A DNA stretch of 16,890 nucleotides from Alphaproteobacteria bacterium. Lineage in GTDB: Bacteria > Pseudomonadota > Alphaproteobacteria > Rhodobacterales > Rhodobacteraceae. The stretch lies in NCBI GenBank assembly GCA_024277955.1, contig JAJRUE010000252.1:1-16890 (forward strand), written 5' to 3'. The position numbers and the translations under genes were made by a program. Positions within the stretch are counted from its first letter, which is position 1; each line of letters starts with the position of its first letter. The notes beneath the pieces are model-generated. The model made no database searches. It was given only the letters and a program-made list of their open reading frames with translations, and had not been told where the DNA came from. Positions 6,404-16,890 of this stretch are shown one piece after another.

Positions 6404-8650
6404 ATGCGGCGCCGGGTCTTTCTGCTGCTGGTGGCGGTTCCGGGTGCGGTTCCGGGTGCGGTTCGGGGCGCAGTTCTGGGCGTGGTCTTGGGCGCGGGTC
6501 TGGCCTCTCTCGGGATCGCCGCCGGCGCGCCGCAGCGCTTTGCCCTGCTGGTGGGGGTTTCCGAATACCCGGCGGCGCCGACGCTCGAAACCCTGCGCGG
6601 CCCGCCCAATGACGTGCAGCTGATGCAGGACACGCTGGGCGCGATCTGGGGCCAGAGCGCGCGCATCACCCGCCTGTCCAACGGCGATGGCGGCGGGTAT
6701 CGCGCCCCCACCCGGGCCGCGATTTTCGACGCGCTGGAGCGGATCGCCACCGCCGCCGGGCCGGGGGACGAGGTGCTGGTCTACCTGGCCGGGCACGGCA
6801 CCCAACTGCCGGTCAGCGATCCGGCGCGGCAGGCAAGCGAAGCCGACGGGCTGGACGAGGTCTTTCTGCCGTCGGATTTTTCACTGCGCATCGAAGCCGA
6901 CGAGGTGACCATCGCCAACCAGATCCTGGACGACGAATTCGGCCGGGCCTTTGACGCGATCCTGCGCACCGGCGCGACCCTGTGGCTGGTGGCCGACCTT
7001 TGCCACTCGGGCACGCTGGAGCGCGGCGGGGTGGACAGCGTGACCTCGCGCTACGCTTTTCTGGGGCTGCGGCCGGGGATGCGGCTGCACAACCTCACCC
7101 CGCTGGCGCAGCGCGCCCCGTTGCCCGAAGGCGCGCCGGGCCAGCCAAGGGCCGGGCCGGAGGGCGAAGCCCCGGCGCTCACCGACATCCCCGGCACCGC
7201 CACCGCGGGCCGCTTCATCGGCTTTTATGCTGCGGGGCCGGGGGCGGAAAGCGTCGAGATGCCGATTGCCGTCGGGCCCGAGGGCGAACGCCGGGTGCAC
7301 GGGGTGTTCACCTACAAGCTGGCGCAGCTGTTGCGGCGCGGGCAGGCGCGCAGCTACCGGGCGCTGGCCGAGCAGCTTGAGCGGGCGTTCTGGGGCTGGG
7401 GGCAGGGGCTTCCGCGGCCGGTGTTTTCGGGGGTGCTGCAGGGCGACCAGATGCTGCGGCGCGCCGATGGCGGCGCCATTGCCCTGGCCGCGCGCGACGG
7501 CGGCTATATCGCGCGCGCCGGCCTGCTGGACGGGCTGCGGCGCGGCGATCTGCTGGCGATTTACGCCGAGGACGCGCCGGGCGCGCGCCCGATCGCCCAT
7601 GCCCGCGTGATCCGGGCCGAGCTGGACTATTCCAGCCTGCGCCTGCTGCGCGACGCGCGGGCGGGCGGTGACCGGATAGACGAGATGATCCGCCGCGAAG
7701 GCCTGGCGCCGGAAACCTGGCGCGACCGCTGGCTGGCCGACCGGATGGCGGGGTTCGTCGCGCGCCGGGCGCCGGATGCGCTGGTCGGGGCCGGGGCGGA
7801 AACGGCGGCTGGAACTGCGGGAACGGCGCAAGCCGGCGTGCGCCCTCGCGGCTTGCGGGTGGCGCTGGCCGGGGCGATGCCGCCGGCGCTGCGGGCACGG
7901 ATCGGGCGGGCGGCGCGCGCGGCAAGCGACGGGGCGCAGCCGGTGCGCCTGGTGCCGGCGGACACCGGGGCCGACCTGCGCCTGGTGGCGCGCGACCGCC
8001 GGCTGGTGTTCCTGCCGGCGGCGGCGCGATACGCCCGCGCCCGCGCCCAAGCCTATTCGCTGGCGCTAAGCGGTCTCAGCGAGGAAACCATCGCCGCGGC
8101 CCTGCGCCAGATCGCCAAGGCCCAGTCGTTGTTGCGCATTTCGGCGCAGTTGTCGCGCGCGCCGATCGTGCGGCGGCTCGCCACCCGGGTCACGGTGCGC
8201 GGCTGCGGCGATGGCGCGGCCCGGCGCTTCGCAGCGGGGGCGGCGCGCGCGCCCGGTGACGGGCCGATCGTCGTGCGCGACTGCGACACGGTCACGCTGA
8301 GCTTCACCAACCGCGGCGCGGCGGCGGTTGACCTTTCGCCGCTCTACATCGATCCGCAGGGCCGCATCTACTATCTGCGCGGCTATCCCGACGGGGCCTA
8401 TTTCGGGCTGCGGGTGCCGCCGGGCGAAAGCCGAGAGGTGGTCTATCAGGAGCGGCTGGCCGACGGGGCCGCCACCGGCGACATGCAGTTGCTGGTGCTG
8501 GCGGTGCCGGCCGATCCGGAGGCGCTCTACCCGCGCGACTTCCGCTATCTCGAGGGCGACCTGCCGCCCGAAGACCGCAGCCGCGCCGTGGCGCCGGGCG
8601 GCGACGGGCAGACCGGGGCGGTGCTGATCGCGCTGCGGCTCGAACGATGA
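6404..8650 (+). CDS. Exported caspase-family (peptidase C14, metacaspase-like) protease
   Basis: The product is 748 aa. A signal peptide (about 1-41) contains five GAVP-like repeats. The caspase p20-like region (about 45-205) shows RFALLVGVSEY, the catalytic His131 in YLAGHGTQ and the catalytic Cys200 in VADLCHSGT; the Asp-x-Cys-His-Ser-Gly form is that of metacaspases, which usually cut after Arg or Lys. A p10-like part (about 268-345) includes FIGFYAAGPGAES and GVFTYKLAQLL. A roughly 250-residue middle region has no clear match. Residues about 620-720 (VTLSFTNRGAAAVDL... YYLRGYPDGAYFGLRVPPGESREV) resemble the DUF4384-type beta domain often fused to bacterial caspases. The start lies 3 nt after the previous stop. 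Catalytic residues are intact, so activity is expected, in the periplasm or outside. Substrate unknown. Confidence 0.9.
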   Translation: MRRRVFLLLVAVPGAVPGAVRGAVLGVVLGAGLASLGIAAGAPQRFALLVGVSEYPAAPTLETLRGPPNDVQLMQDTLGAIWGQSARITRLSNGDGGGYRAPTRAAIFDALERIATAAGPGDEVLVYLAGHGTQLPVSDPARQASEADGLDEVFLPSDFSLRIEADEVTIANQILDDEFGRAFDAILRTGATLWLVADLCHSGTLERGGVDSVTSRYAFLGLRPGMRLHNLTPLAQRAPLPEGAPGQPRAGPEGEAPALTDIPGTATAGRFIGFYAAGPGAESVEMPIAVGPEGERRVHGVFTYKLAQLLRRGQARSYRALAEQLERAFWGWGQGLPRPVFSGVLQGDQMLRRADGGAIALAARDGGYIARAGLLDGLRRGDLLAIYAEDAPGARPIAHARVIRAELDYSSLRLLRDARAGGDRIDEMIRREGLAPETWRDRWLADRMAGFVARRAPDALVGAGAETAAGTAGTAQAGVRPRGLRVALAGAMPPALRARIGRAARAASDGAQPVRLVPADTGADLRLVARDRRLVFLPAAARYARARAQAYSLALSGLSEETIAAALRQIAKAQSLLRISAQLSRAPIVRRLATRVTVRGCGDGAARRFAAGAARAPGDGPIVVRDCDTVTLSFTNRGAAAVDLSPLYIDPQGRIYYLRGYPDGAYFGLRVPPGESREVVYQERLADGAATGDMQLLVLAVPADPEALYPRDFRYLEGDLPPEDRSRAVAPGGDGQTGAVLIALRLER
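6434..6493. repeat. Five degenerate 12-bp repeats in the caspase signal peptide
   Basis: Five consecutive 12-bp units start at 6434, 6446, 6458, 6470 and 6482. The first two are identical (GCGGTTCCGGGT) and the others diverge gradually. They encode AVPG, AVPG, AVRG, AVLG and VVLG inside the hydrophobic core of the signal peptide. The frame is kept whatever the copy number. Confidence 0.85.
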
Positions 8651-8665
8651 GCGGGGCCGCCATGC

Positions 8666-8694
8666 TTGCCCGATGCCGGTGCCTGTCCTACAGT
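8666..8694 (+). promoter_or_regulatory. Candidate internal promoter upstream of the second small exported protein
   Basis: TTGCCC (8666-8671) and TACAGT (8689-8694) are separated by exactly 17 nt; each matches the sigma70 consensus at 4 of 6 positions. They lie in the 71-bp gap after the caspase stop, the largest gap in the plus-strand operon, and upstream of the strong Shine-Dalgarno at 8710-8721. It could give the last two genes of the operon separate expression. Pattern match only. Confidence 0.3.
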
Positions 8695-8709
8695 TTTGCC
8701 GGGACTTGC

Positions 8710-8721
8710 AGGGGTGAGGGA
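8710..8721 (+). promoter_or_regulatory. Strong ribosome binding site that sets the start at 8722
   Basis: AGGGGTGAGGGA stands immediately before the ATG at 8722, with AGGGG 7 nt upstream of the start codon. It favours 8722 over the other in-frame ATG at 8647, which overlaps the caspase stop but has no comparable site. Confidence 0.55.
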
Positions 8722-9529
8722 ATGCAGCAGTTTACCGGCATGGCAGACCGGCTCCGGCCCGGGCTTTGGCGCTGGCGCAGGGTCGGGGGCGCGGCAAGGG
8801 GCTGGGCCCGGTTGGCCGTGACTGCGGCGCGCGCCGTCCCGATCCAACGCCGGGCCTCTGCCGCGTGACCGTGGCGCTGGCTCGTCGCGCTGGTTCTGCT
8901 GGCGGCGGCTGCGGTGCAGGGCCACGCCGGATCGGATGCTACCCCAAATGCCGCTCCGGATGCCGCCCCGGACGCTGTCGTGCGCCGGTCGGCTGAAGAG
9001 ATGGCCCGGCTGGGGGCCGAGACGCGCGACCCGGTGTTGCTGATCGGGGCGCTGACGACCATGCTCGGGGCCGGGGCGACGCTTGCCGCCGACGATCCCT
9101 GGGATGCGGCGCGCTACCTGGCGCTGTTGCAGGACATCAGCGCCGCCCGGGGCGGGCGCTACGACGACCAGATCGCCCGGCTGACCGGCGGGTTTCGCGG
9201 CACCGCCAGCGGCCCGAGCCGCTATGACATCGCGCTTGCACCGGGGGAACGGGCGTCTTTCGTGTTGACCGTCGTGCAGGGGGAAAACGCGATCATCGAA
9301 GCGCGGCTGAAACGCGGCAGCGACGGCGGCGACATCGACCTCGAAGTGCTTGGCCCCGACGGGCAGGTGCTGGCCGCCGACCGCGGCCCGGCCAGCGGCA
9401 TCCCGGGGATCGGCGTCTATGCCGAGTTCCGGCCCGCGAACTGCCAGGACGTGACCGTGGCGCTGGTCAATGTGGGCGCCGCGCGCGCGCGCCTGGCGCT
9501 GATCGCCCCGCCGGCGCTGGACCAGGATT

Positions 9530-9540
<11 letters not shown>
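8722..9540 (+). pseudogene. Second small exported PPC-like protein, interrupted by an in-frame TGA
   Basis: From the ATG at 8722 the frame reads 48 Arg/Trp-rich residues (MADRLRPGLWRWRRV...), meets TGA at 8866-8868, and then continues open without a shift to TAG at 9538. The codons right after the stop encode PWRWLVALVLLAAAAVQGHAG, a clear signal-peptide core and cleavage region with no in-frame ATG before it. A GTG at 8914 would leave only a truncated leader. The mature part has a helical motif (EEMARLGAETRDPVLLIGALTTML) and then a PPC-like beta sandwich (YDIALAPGERASFVLTV... IDLEVLGPDGQVL) with a C-terminal Cys pair. Layout and helical motif match the protein at 5705-6400. I read this as one gene with a nonsense change (or base-call error) at one codon. 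A separate 48-aa peptide followed by a non-canonical start is a less likely alternative. Confidence 0.65.
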
Positions 9541-12154
<2,614 letters not shown>

Positions 12155-13278
12155 CATCTACCGGTCGCTGTTCGGCCAGCGGGATGTGGCCGCGGCGCTC
12201 GAGGGCAAGAGAAACTGGATCATCATCCCCCAGGGCAGCCTGTTGTCGCTGCCGTTCGCGGCGCTGGTGCGCGAAGCCCCGGCGGTGGCCACGGCCACCC
12301 GACCGGGCGATCTGCGCGCCGCTGCCTGGCTGGGCACCACGCGCAGCCTGACCATCCTGCCGTCGGTGGAAGCGCTGGCGTCGCTGCGCGACCGCGCCGC
12401 CCCGCGTGATACCAGGCTGGCCTATCTGGGCATCGGCGCGGCCGAGTTTTCCGGCCCCCCGGCCCCCTTGCGCGGCCTGCCGGCGACGGCGCGCGCCGAC
12501 GCCCGGTCACGCCTGGCGGCGGTGCGACAGCTGCCCCGCCTGCCGGGCACTTTCGACGAAATCGCGCGCCTGCTGGCTGTGTTTCCACCGGGCCAGGGCC
12601 GGTCGGTCACCGGCGTCGAGGCCAGCGAAACGGGCCTTGCGAAACTGGCCGCCGAGGGCACGCTGGGCGACAGCGCGATCGTGCATTTCGCCACCCACGG
12701 GCTGCTGGCCGGGGCGCTCGACGGGCTGGACGAACCGGCGCTTGCCCTGACCCCGCCTGCGGGAAACGAGCCGCGCGCGCTTGCGGGCGGCATGCTGGAC
12801 GACGGGCTGCTGACCAGCTCTGAAATCGCCCGGCTGCGGCTGAACGCCGACTGGGTGATCTTGTCGGCCTGCAACACCGCCGCCGGAGACCGCCCCGACG
12901 CCGAAGGCTTGTCGGGGCTGACGCGAGCGTTTTTCTATGCCGGGGCGCGGTCGCTGCTGGTCACCCACTGGGAAGTGCGCGATGACGTGGCGGCGCGGCT
13001 GATCACCGACACCGTGCGCGCCGCGTCCTTTGGGATGACCCGCGCCGACGCCCTGCGCATCGCCATGCGCCGGATGATCGCCGACACCAGCCAGGACGAT
13101 ACCGCCCTGCCGCTGGCGCACCCGGCGCTGTGGGCGCCGTTCCAGTTCATCGGCCCGCCGGGGTGATGGGGTGTCAGGGTGGTGGGGGGCTGGCGAAAAA
13201 GCGTGATCCGGGCGCCGGGCGCGCGCGCAGGCTGGCCTTCAGCCGCGCCGGTTCGGCCCGGCGATGACCCGGCGCCGG

Positions 13279-13303
13279 GCCGTGGCCCGCGCCCGCCCAC
13301 GGC
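13279..13303. terminator. Hairpin directly after the stop of the first LGNN paralogue
   Basis: A 7-bp perfect stem (GCCGTGG / CCACGGC) with an 11-nt loop abuts the TGA of the minus-strand gene (13306-13304) in the 137-bp gap between convergent genes. A 12-bp palindrome CCCGGCGCCGGG (13268-13279) overlaps it. There is no T-run on either side, so intrinsic termination is uncertain; it could still serve both converging transcripts. Confidence 0.35.
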
Positions 13304-14536
13304 TCAGTTGTTGCCCAGGTTGAAGGTCGGAAAGCTTGAGGTGACGGCGGGTATCGCGGCCTGGGACACGCCGTTCAGGGCATCGCGCATGGCGGCGACG
13401 CGGCGGCGGCTCTGGCGGGGAAGGATCTCGGGTTGGACGCCGTTTTCAAGCGACGAAAACGCCGCGTCATACCATTCCCGGGCGACCCGGTCGTTCTTTT
13501 GCACCCCGAGGCCGGCGCGGCTGTGATGGCCGATGATCTCGGCATAGGGCGCGAGGCCCGCGCCGGCCAGCAGCGCCGCCGAATACAGCGCCATTTCGGC
13601 GCTGTCCTTGCGATAGCCGTAGCCCAGGCACACCTTGCCGGTATTGCGGGCGTTCGCGACCGAGATACTGGCGTCGCCGATCGCGCGGCGCACGGCGCTC
13701 AGAACCTGGTCGCGGCGCATGTTGGCAAGATCGGGCAGGTAGCGCTTGATGTAGGTGGCGGTCTGATCGCAGAACTGGTCAAGCTGGCTGTCGGGCAGGT
13801 TGGCCTGGCTCAGCAGGTTCTGGGTGACGGCCATCGAATAGTCGCGCGCATCGCAGAATTCCTTGTCCAGAACCCGGGTCATGTCGCGCGGCTGGCCCAG
13901 CGGCGCCAGGCTGACCGGGCTGGCCTGTTCCAGCAGCTGCACCGAGTCGCACAGCCCGGTGACCGAGCTATAGGCCGTGGCCGGGATCACCGGGATCGTG
14001 CCGGGCCCGTTGCCCTGGTTCGTCGGCGGCGGCGCCGGTTGCGGTTGGCCACCGGCGTAGGGGCAGCGCCCGGTTCTGGCGCAGTAGTTGCCGCCGTTGC
14101 GTTCATCGACGAAGGCCGCCAGCAATTCGCGCGCGGTGATCCCCGGATAGGCCGCCGCGCGGTCCGATTGCGCCCAGGCCCGGGCGTCTTGCAGGGTGGC
14201 GCGCTGGGCGTCGTCCAGCCGGCCGGTGATCGGGTAGCCCATGAAGGCCTGGTAGCGTTCGATCGCGCCGCGGGTCCGGCGCCCCATGACGCCGTCAGCG
14301 CCGCCGGCGTCGAATTCGAAGAAGTTCAGGGCCTTCTGGTCGGCGCGCACGGCGGCGTTCCCGTGGGCGCGCGGCCGGCTGCCCTGGCAGGCGCGCGGGT
14401 TGAGGATGCACAGCAGCACGATGCCGCCCACGGCGGCGCCAAGCTGGTTGTTCGATTGCGCCTGCGCCGGGGCCGGGGGCAGGGCAAGCCCCAGCCCCGC
14501 CGTCAGTGCCGCGAAGATAAATGCCTTGATTGTCAT
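13304..14536 (-). CDS. Exported peptidoglycan-binding protein with four-Cys C-terminal domain, paralogue 1
   Basis: The product is 410 aa. The ATG at 14536 has GGGGGA about 10 nt upstream. A signal peptide (about 1-27, ending AQAQ) is followed by a short hydrophobic patch with a Cys pair (LLCILNPRAC). Residues 64-117 form a peptidoglycan-binding_1 domain (ALNFFEFDAGGADGVMGRRTRGAIERYQAFMGYP). A Pro/Gly/Gln linker follows, then a conserved C-terminal domain (about 195-400) with four conserved Cys contexts (LCDS, EFCDARDY, FCDQ, VCLGYGYRKD), LGHHSRAGLG, REWYDAAFSSLENG, and a terminal Leu-Gly-Asn-Asn. No enzyme active site is evident. It should reside in the periplasm bound to cell wall. It is convergent with the TPR-CHAT gene and first of three related genes in map order. 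The C-terminal domain family is not recognised. Confidence 0.85.
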   Translation of the reverse strand: MTIKAFIFAALTAGLGLALPPAPAQAQSNNQLGAAVGGIVLLCILNPRACQGSRPRAHGNAAVRADQKALNFFEFDAGGADGVMGRRTRGAIERYQAFMGYPITGRLDDAQRATLQDARAWAQSDRAAAYPGITARELLAAFVDERNGGNYCARTGRCPYAGGQPQPAPPPTNQGNGPGTIPVIPATAYSSVTGLCDSVQLLEQASPVSLAPLGQPRDMTRVLDKEFCDARDYSMAVTQNLLSQANLPDSQLDQFCDQTATYIKRYLPDLANMRRDQVLSAVRRAIGDASISVANARNTGKVCLGYGYRKDSAEMALYSAALLAGAGLAPYAEIIGHHSRAGLGVQKNDRVAREWYDAAFSSLENGVQPEILPRQSRRRVAAMRDALNGVSQAAIPAVTSSFPTFNLGNN

Positions 14537-14608
14537 TCTTGTGTCCCCCGAATTGAACTTTCGATTCGATCTGAAGGAATGTTGGCAGGTCTCGGTCGAA
14601 AAGCCTTC

Positions 14609-14623
14609 TTACAAAAAATGTCA
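14609..14623. promoter_or_regulatory. Candidate operator related to the TGAC-N7-GTCA sites
   Basis: On the minus strand this reads TGACATTTTTTGTAA, that is TGAC-N7-GTAA: one arm base different from the palindromes at 2969 and 2999, and a T-rich spacer like that at 2969. It lies about 70 nt upstream of the start of paralogue 1 (14536, minus strand), a plausible operator position. One mismatch and a low-complexity spacer make chance occurrence quite possible. Confidence 0.3.
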
Positions 14624-14703
14624 CCGCCGTGCGCCGCCCGCTGACGCCATTGCGTGATGTTCCCGCCTGACGCCGCCGCCCGCCCCTTCCCGCGGGCCGG
14701 CCG

Positions 14704-14729
14704 GCGCCCCTGGCCGCGCAGGGGGGCGC
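14704..14729. terminator. Hairpin directly after the stop of the second LGNN paralogue
   Basis: GCGCCCC (14704-14710) pairs perfectly with GGGGCGC (14723-14729) around a 12-nt loop. On the minus strand the stem starts at the base after the TGA (14732-14730), the same placement as the hairpin after paralogue 1. No T-run follows. It may end transcription or protect the 3' end. Confidence 0.35.
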
Positions 14730-16031
14730 TCAGTTGTTTCCCAGCCCCAGCACCGGGAGCGTATTGGGCCGGGCAAGCCCCGCCCGGTCGACCCCGGCCA
14801 GCGCGCCGCGCATGGCGGCGACGCGGCGGCGGCTCTGACCTGGAAGGATCTCGGGGCGGGTGCCGTTTTCCAGCGCGCTGAAGGCGACCTGATACCAGTC
14901 GCGCGCGATCTCTTCGTTGCGCGGCATGCCCAGCCCGATGCGGCTGTGGTGGCCCAGCAGCTCTTCGTAGGGCGACAGCCCGGTTCCGGCCAGCAGCGCG
15001 GTAGCATAGAGCGCGATTTCGGCCTTGTCCTTGCGATAGCCGAAGCCCAGGCAGACCCGCCCGGTCTGGCGCGCGTTTTCAAGCGATGTGCCCAGGCTGC
15101 GGACCGCCTTTTGCATGCCGCGCATGACCGCGGCGCGGCCGACATTGCCCAGCTCCGGCACGAAGGGCTTGAGAAAGCCCACGACCTGCACGCAGGACTG
15201 TTCCACCTGGCTGTCCGAAAGCGCGGCACTGCTCAGAAGGTTCTGGGAAACCGCCATGGTGTAGTCGCGCGCGTCGCAGAATTCCTTGTCCAGAACCTGG
15301 GCCATGTCCTGCGGCTGGCCGAGCGGCGTCAGGCTGACCGGGCTGACTTCGTCCAGCAGGCGGACGGATTCGCAGTAATCCGCAACCGACGCGCGGGTGT
15401 TCCCCCGGATGACCGGGAAAGCGCCAGGCCCGCCGGGGGCGCCATTGGTGGCAGGCGTGGCATTGGCGGCGACGCGGTCGTCCGGCGGCGGTGTGCCGCC
15501 CGGTGCGGGAGCGGCCGGAAGGGGCTGGGTCTGCGCGTTGCGGATCCGGTTGTCCGTGCTGGAACCGGGTTGCGCGTAGACCTGCAGCAACTGACGCCGC
15601 GAATAGTTGGCGTAGCCCGAAGCCGGACCCGATTCGACCCAGCTCCTGGCCTGTTTCAGGACCGAGCGCTGAACGCTGGTAAGCTTGCCGGTCTCGGGGT
15701 AGCCCATGAACTGCTGATAGCTCTTGATCGCGGCCCGGGTGCGCCGGCCCGTGATGCCGTCGGCGCCGCCGGCGTCGAAGTCGAAAAAGTTCAGCGCCTG
15801 CTGGTCGGACCGCACCTGGGGGTCGCCTGTCGCCCGGTGGACACGGCCGGCGCGAGGCTGCCCGCCCCTGCAATCGCCGGGATAGAGAATGCAATCAAGT
15901 CCGGTTCCGCGAAACACCTGCTGCAGGTCCCTGTCGAACTGGCTGTCGGCGCGGGCCTGGGCCTGAACCGATCCCGGCAACAGCGCGGTCACGGTCAGAA
16001 AAAGCCCAAGAAACAATACCTTGCAATTCAA
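14730..16031 (-). CDS. Exported peptidoglycan-binding protein with four-Cys C-terminal domain, paralogue 2
   Basis: The product is 433 aa, read from a TTG at 16031 with GGGGA about 10 nt upstream; TTG is needed because no ATG or GTG lies before the signal peptide. The signal peptide (about 1-25) ends VQAQ. A Cys pair follows (LDCILYPGDC), then a peptidoglycan-binding_1 domain (about 74-127, ALNFFDFDAGGADGITGRRTRAAIKSYQQFMGYP) and a Pro/Ala/Gly-rich linker (about 160-205). The C-terminal domain keeps the four Cys contexts (YCES, EFCDARDY, SCVQ, VCLGFGYRKD), LGHHSRIGLG, RDWYQVAFSALENG and the final LGNN. It is close to paralogue 1 throughout. Even the DNA is nearly identical over short blocks, such as that encoding LDKEFCDARDY, which points to tandem duplication. 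About 190 bp separate the two, so each may have its own promoter. Confidence 0.85.
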   Translation of the reverse strand: MNCKVLFLGLFLTVTALLPGSVQAQARADSQFDRDLQQVFRGTGLDCILYPGDCRGGQPRAGRVHRATGDPQVRSDQQALNFFDFDAGGADGITGRRTRAAIKSYQQFMGYPETGKLTSVQRSVLKQARSWVESGPASGYANYSRRQLLQVYAQPGSSTDNRIRNAQTQPLPAAPAPGGTPPPDDRVAANATPATNGAPGGPGAFPVIRGNTRASVADYCESVRLLDEVSPVSLTPLGQPQDMAQVLDKEFCDARDYTMAVSQNLLSSAALSDSQVEQSCVQVVGFLKPFVPELGNVGRAAVMRGMQKAVRSLGTSLENARQTGRVCLGFGYRKDKAEIALYATALLAGTGLSPYEELLGHHSRIGLGMPRNEEIARDWYQVAFSALENGTRPEILPGQSRRRVAAMRGALAGVDRAGLARPNTLPVLGLGNN

Positions 16032-16189
16032 AACCCGTTCCCCGTCAAGTTCCGCCGGTGCGCTCCGGAAACAAAGTATGCCGAATGCAACCGCCGAATT
16101 TTCCTATCCAAATCTCGTCGGCGGCCCATGTGTCAGGAAATGATACCGGCAGGCCGCCGGCTGTTGTTGTTATCCCTGCGCCCCGGGCG

Positions 16190-16890
16190 TCAGTTGTTCC
16201 CGAGGTTGAAGGTTGGCAGGCCCCCGCTCCCGGTTCCGGCAAGCGTGCCGCCCTGGGCCGGGCCGGCTGTCAGCGCGGCGCGCATCACCGCCACGCGCTG
16301 GGCGCTCTGGGTCGGCAGAAAGGCCGGCGCCGCGCCCCCGTCCAGCGCCGAGAACGCCTGGTCATACCAGCCCTTTGCAAGCAGCGGGTTCTTTTCTGCG
16401 CCAAGGCCTGCACGCAGCTGGTGCCCGAGCGTTTCCGAATAGGGGGCCGCCCCGGCGCCCACCATCAGCAGAGACGACGCGGTGACCATGTCGGCGTCGT
16501 CCTTGCGGTAGCCGAACCCAAGGCAGATCTTGCCGATCCTTGCGACATCGTTGGCCGGAATGCCGCTGCCGGCGACCGCCTGGCGGGTGCTGTTGACAAT
16601 CGCCGCCGCCGGCTGCGCCGAAAGCCCGTTGCTGTAGCTGTCCATGAACCGCACCACCTGGTCGCATTTCTCGCCGATCTGCTGGTCCGAGTAATTGGCC
16701 GAGCTCAGCATCTGGTCGGTGGTGGCGATGGCGTAGTCGCGCGCGGCGCAGAACTGTTCGTTCAGGGCCTGGTCCTTGTCCCGGATCGCCTGCGGATTGC
16801 TGGTCGTGCCGCCATTGGCCGCGCTCACCAGATCGACGGTCTGGCAGAAGCTGGCGATCGAGACATCAGCCCCGCTGGCGTCGACATTGC
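16190..16890 (-). CDS. Four-Cys LGNN protein, paralogue 3 (partial, runs off the right edge)
   Basis: The frame is open from the TGA at 16192-16190 to the right edge; the N-terminus is outside the window. The 232 or so visible residues align with the C-terminal domain of the two neighbours: a SFCQTVDL context at the edge, QFCAARDYAIAT, KCDQVV, ICLGFGYRKDDADM, LGHQLRAGLG, KGWYDQAFSALDGG and a final LGNN. It is more divergent than the other two are from each other; the HHSR motif reads HQLR and the linker before the end carries extra Gly residues. Whether it has a peptidoglycan-binding domain cannot be seen. The first visible GTG (16828) is internal, because homology continues upstream of it. 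Confidence 0.85.
   Translation of the reverse strand, partial: NVDASGADVSIASFCQTVDLVSAANGGTTSNPQAIRDKDQALNEQFCAARDYAIATTDQMLSSANYSDQQIGEKCDQVVRFMDSYSNGLSAQPAAAIVNSTRQAVAGSGIPANDVARIGKICLGFGYRKDDADMVTASSLLMVGAGAAPYSETLGHQLRAGLGAEKNPLLAKGWYDQAFSALDGGAAPAFLPTQSAQRVAVMRAALTAGPAQGGTLAGTGSGGLPTFNLGNN

Noticed and set aside
8866..8868. TGA read as selenocysteine
   Set aside because: It lies in the leader ahead of a signal-peptide core, where a selenocysteine would serve no purpose, and I see no convincing stem-loop of the bacterial SECIS type directly after it. A nonsense change or base error is simpler.
13433..16442. Plus-strand open frames opposite the LGNN paralogues
   Set aside because: They mirror the paralogues; the conserved motifs and signal peptides are on the minus strand only.

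Overview
The window is very GC-rich (about 70% by eye), tightly packed and rich in ATGA stop/start overlaps. Codon use and gene style fit an alphaproteobacterium, most likely Rhodobacterales; this rests on overall character, not on a marker gene. No tRNA, rRNA, insertion sequence, integrase or CRISPR array is visible.

Layout. (1) Positions 1-2873, minus strand: a membrane-anchored protein with a coiled coil and a Cys-rich beta domain, then a membrane-anchored trypsin-like serine protease, then perhaps the first codons of a further gene at the left edge. (2) Positions 2874-3120: a divergent regulatory region holding two TGAC-N7-GTCA palindromes exactly 30 bp apart. (3) Positions 3121-13166, plus strand: a response regulator with a degenerate extra receiver domain, a sensor histidine kinase, a small exported helical + beta-sandwich protein, a caspase/metacaspase-type protease (clan CD), a second small exported protein interrupted by a TGA codon, and a TPR-CHAT protein (CHAT is also a clan CD protease fold) split by a frame change at a G8 tract. 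(4) Positions 13304-16890, minus strand: three tandem paralogues of an exported four-cysteine protein that ends in Leu-Gly-Asn-Asn. The two complete ones carry a peptidoglycan-binding domain, and the third runs off the right edge.

Reading of the locus. A two-component system is coupled by start/stop overlap to a run of exported proteins that includes two different clan CD cysteine proteases (caspase and CHAT). It is flanked by a membrane-tethered serine protease and by peptidoglycan-binding proteins. The signal peptides and transmembrane segments place most products in the periplasm or outer envelope, so this looks like an envelope-localised proteolytic or stress-response module rather than a cytoplasmic caspase defence system. 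That role is inference. The two proteins on the left resemble, from memory, parts of the SrfA-type proteins of srf loci.

Two genes of the protease operon are broken in this sequence as read: a nonsense codon in the second small protein and a one-base frame change in a G8 homopolymer in the TPR-CHAT gene. These may be sequencing error, decay or phase variation. Several proteins also have strikingly long Arg/Trp-rich leaders, two of them built on degenerate 12-bp repeats.
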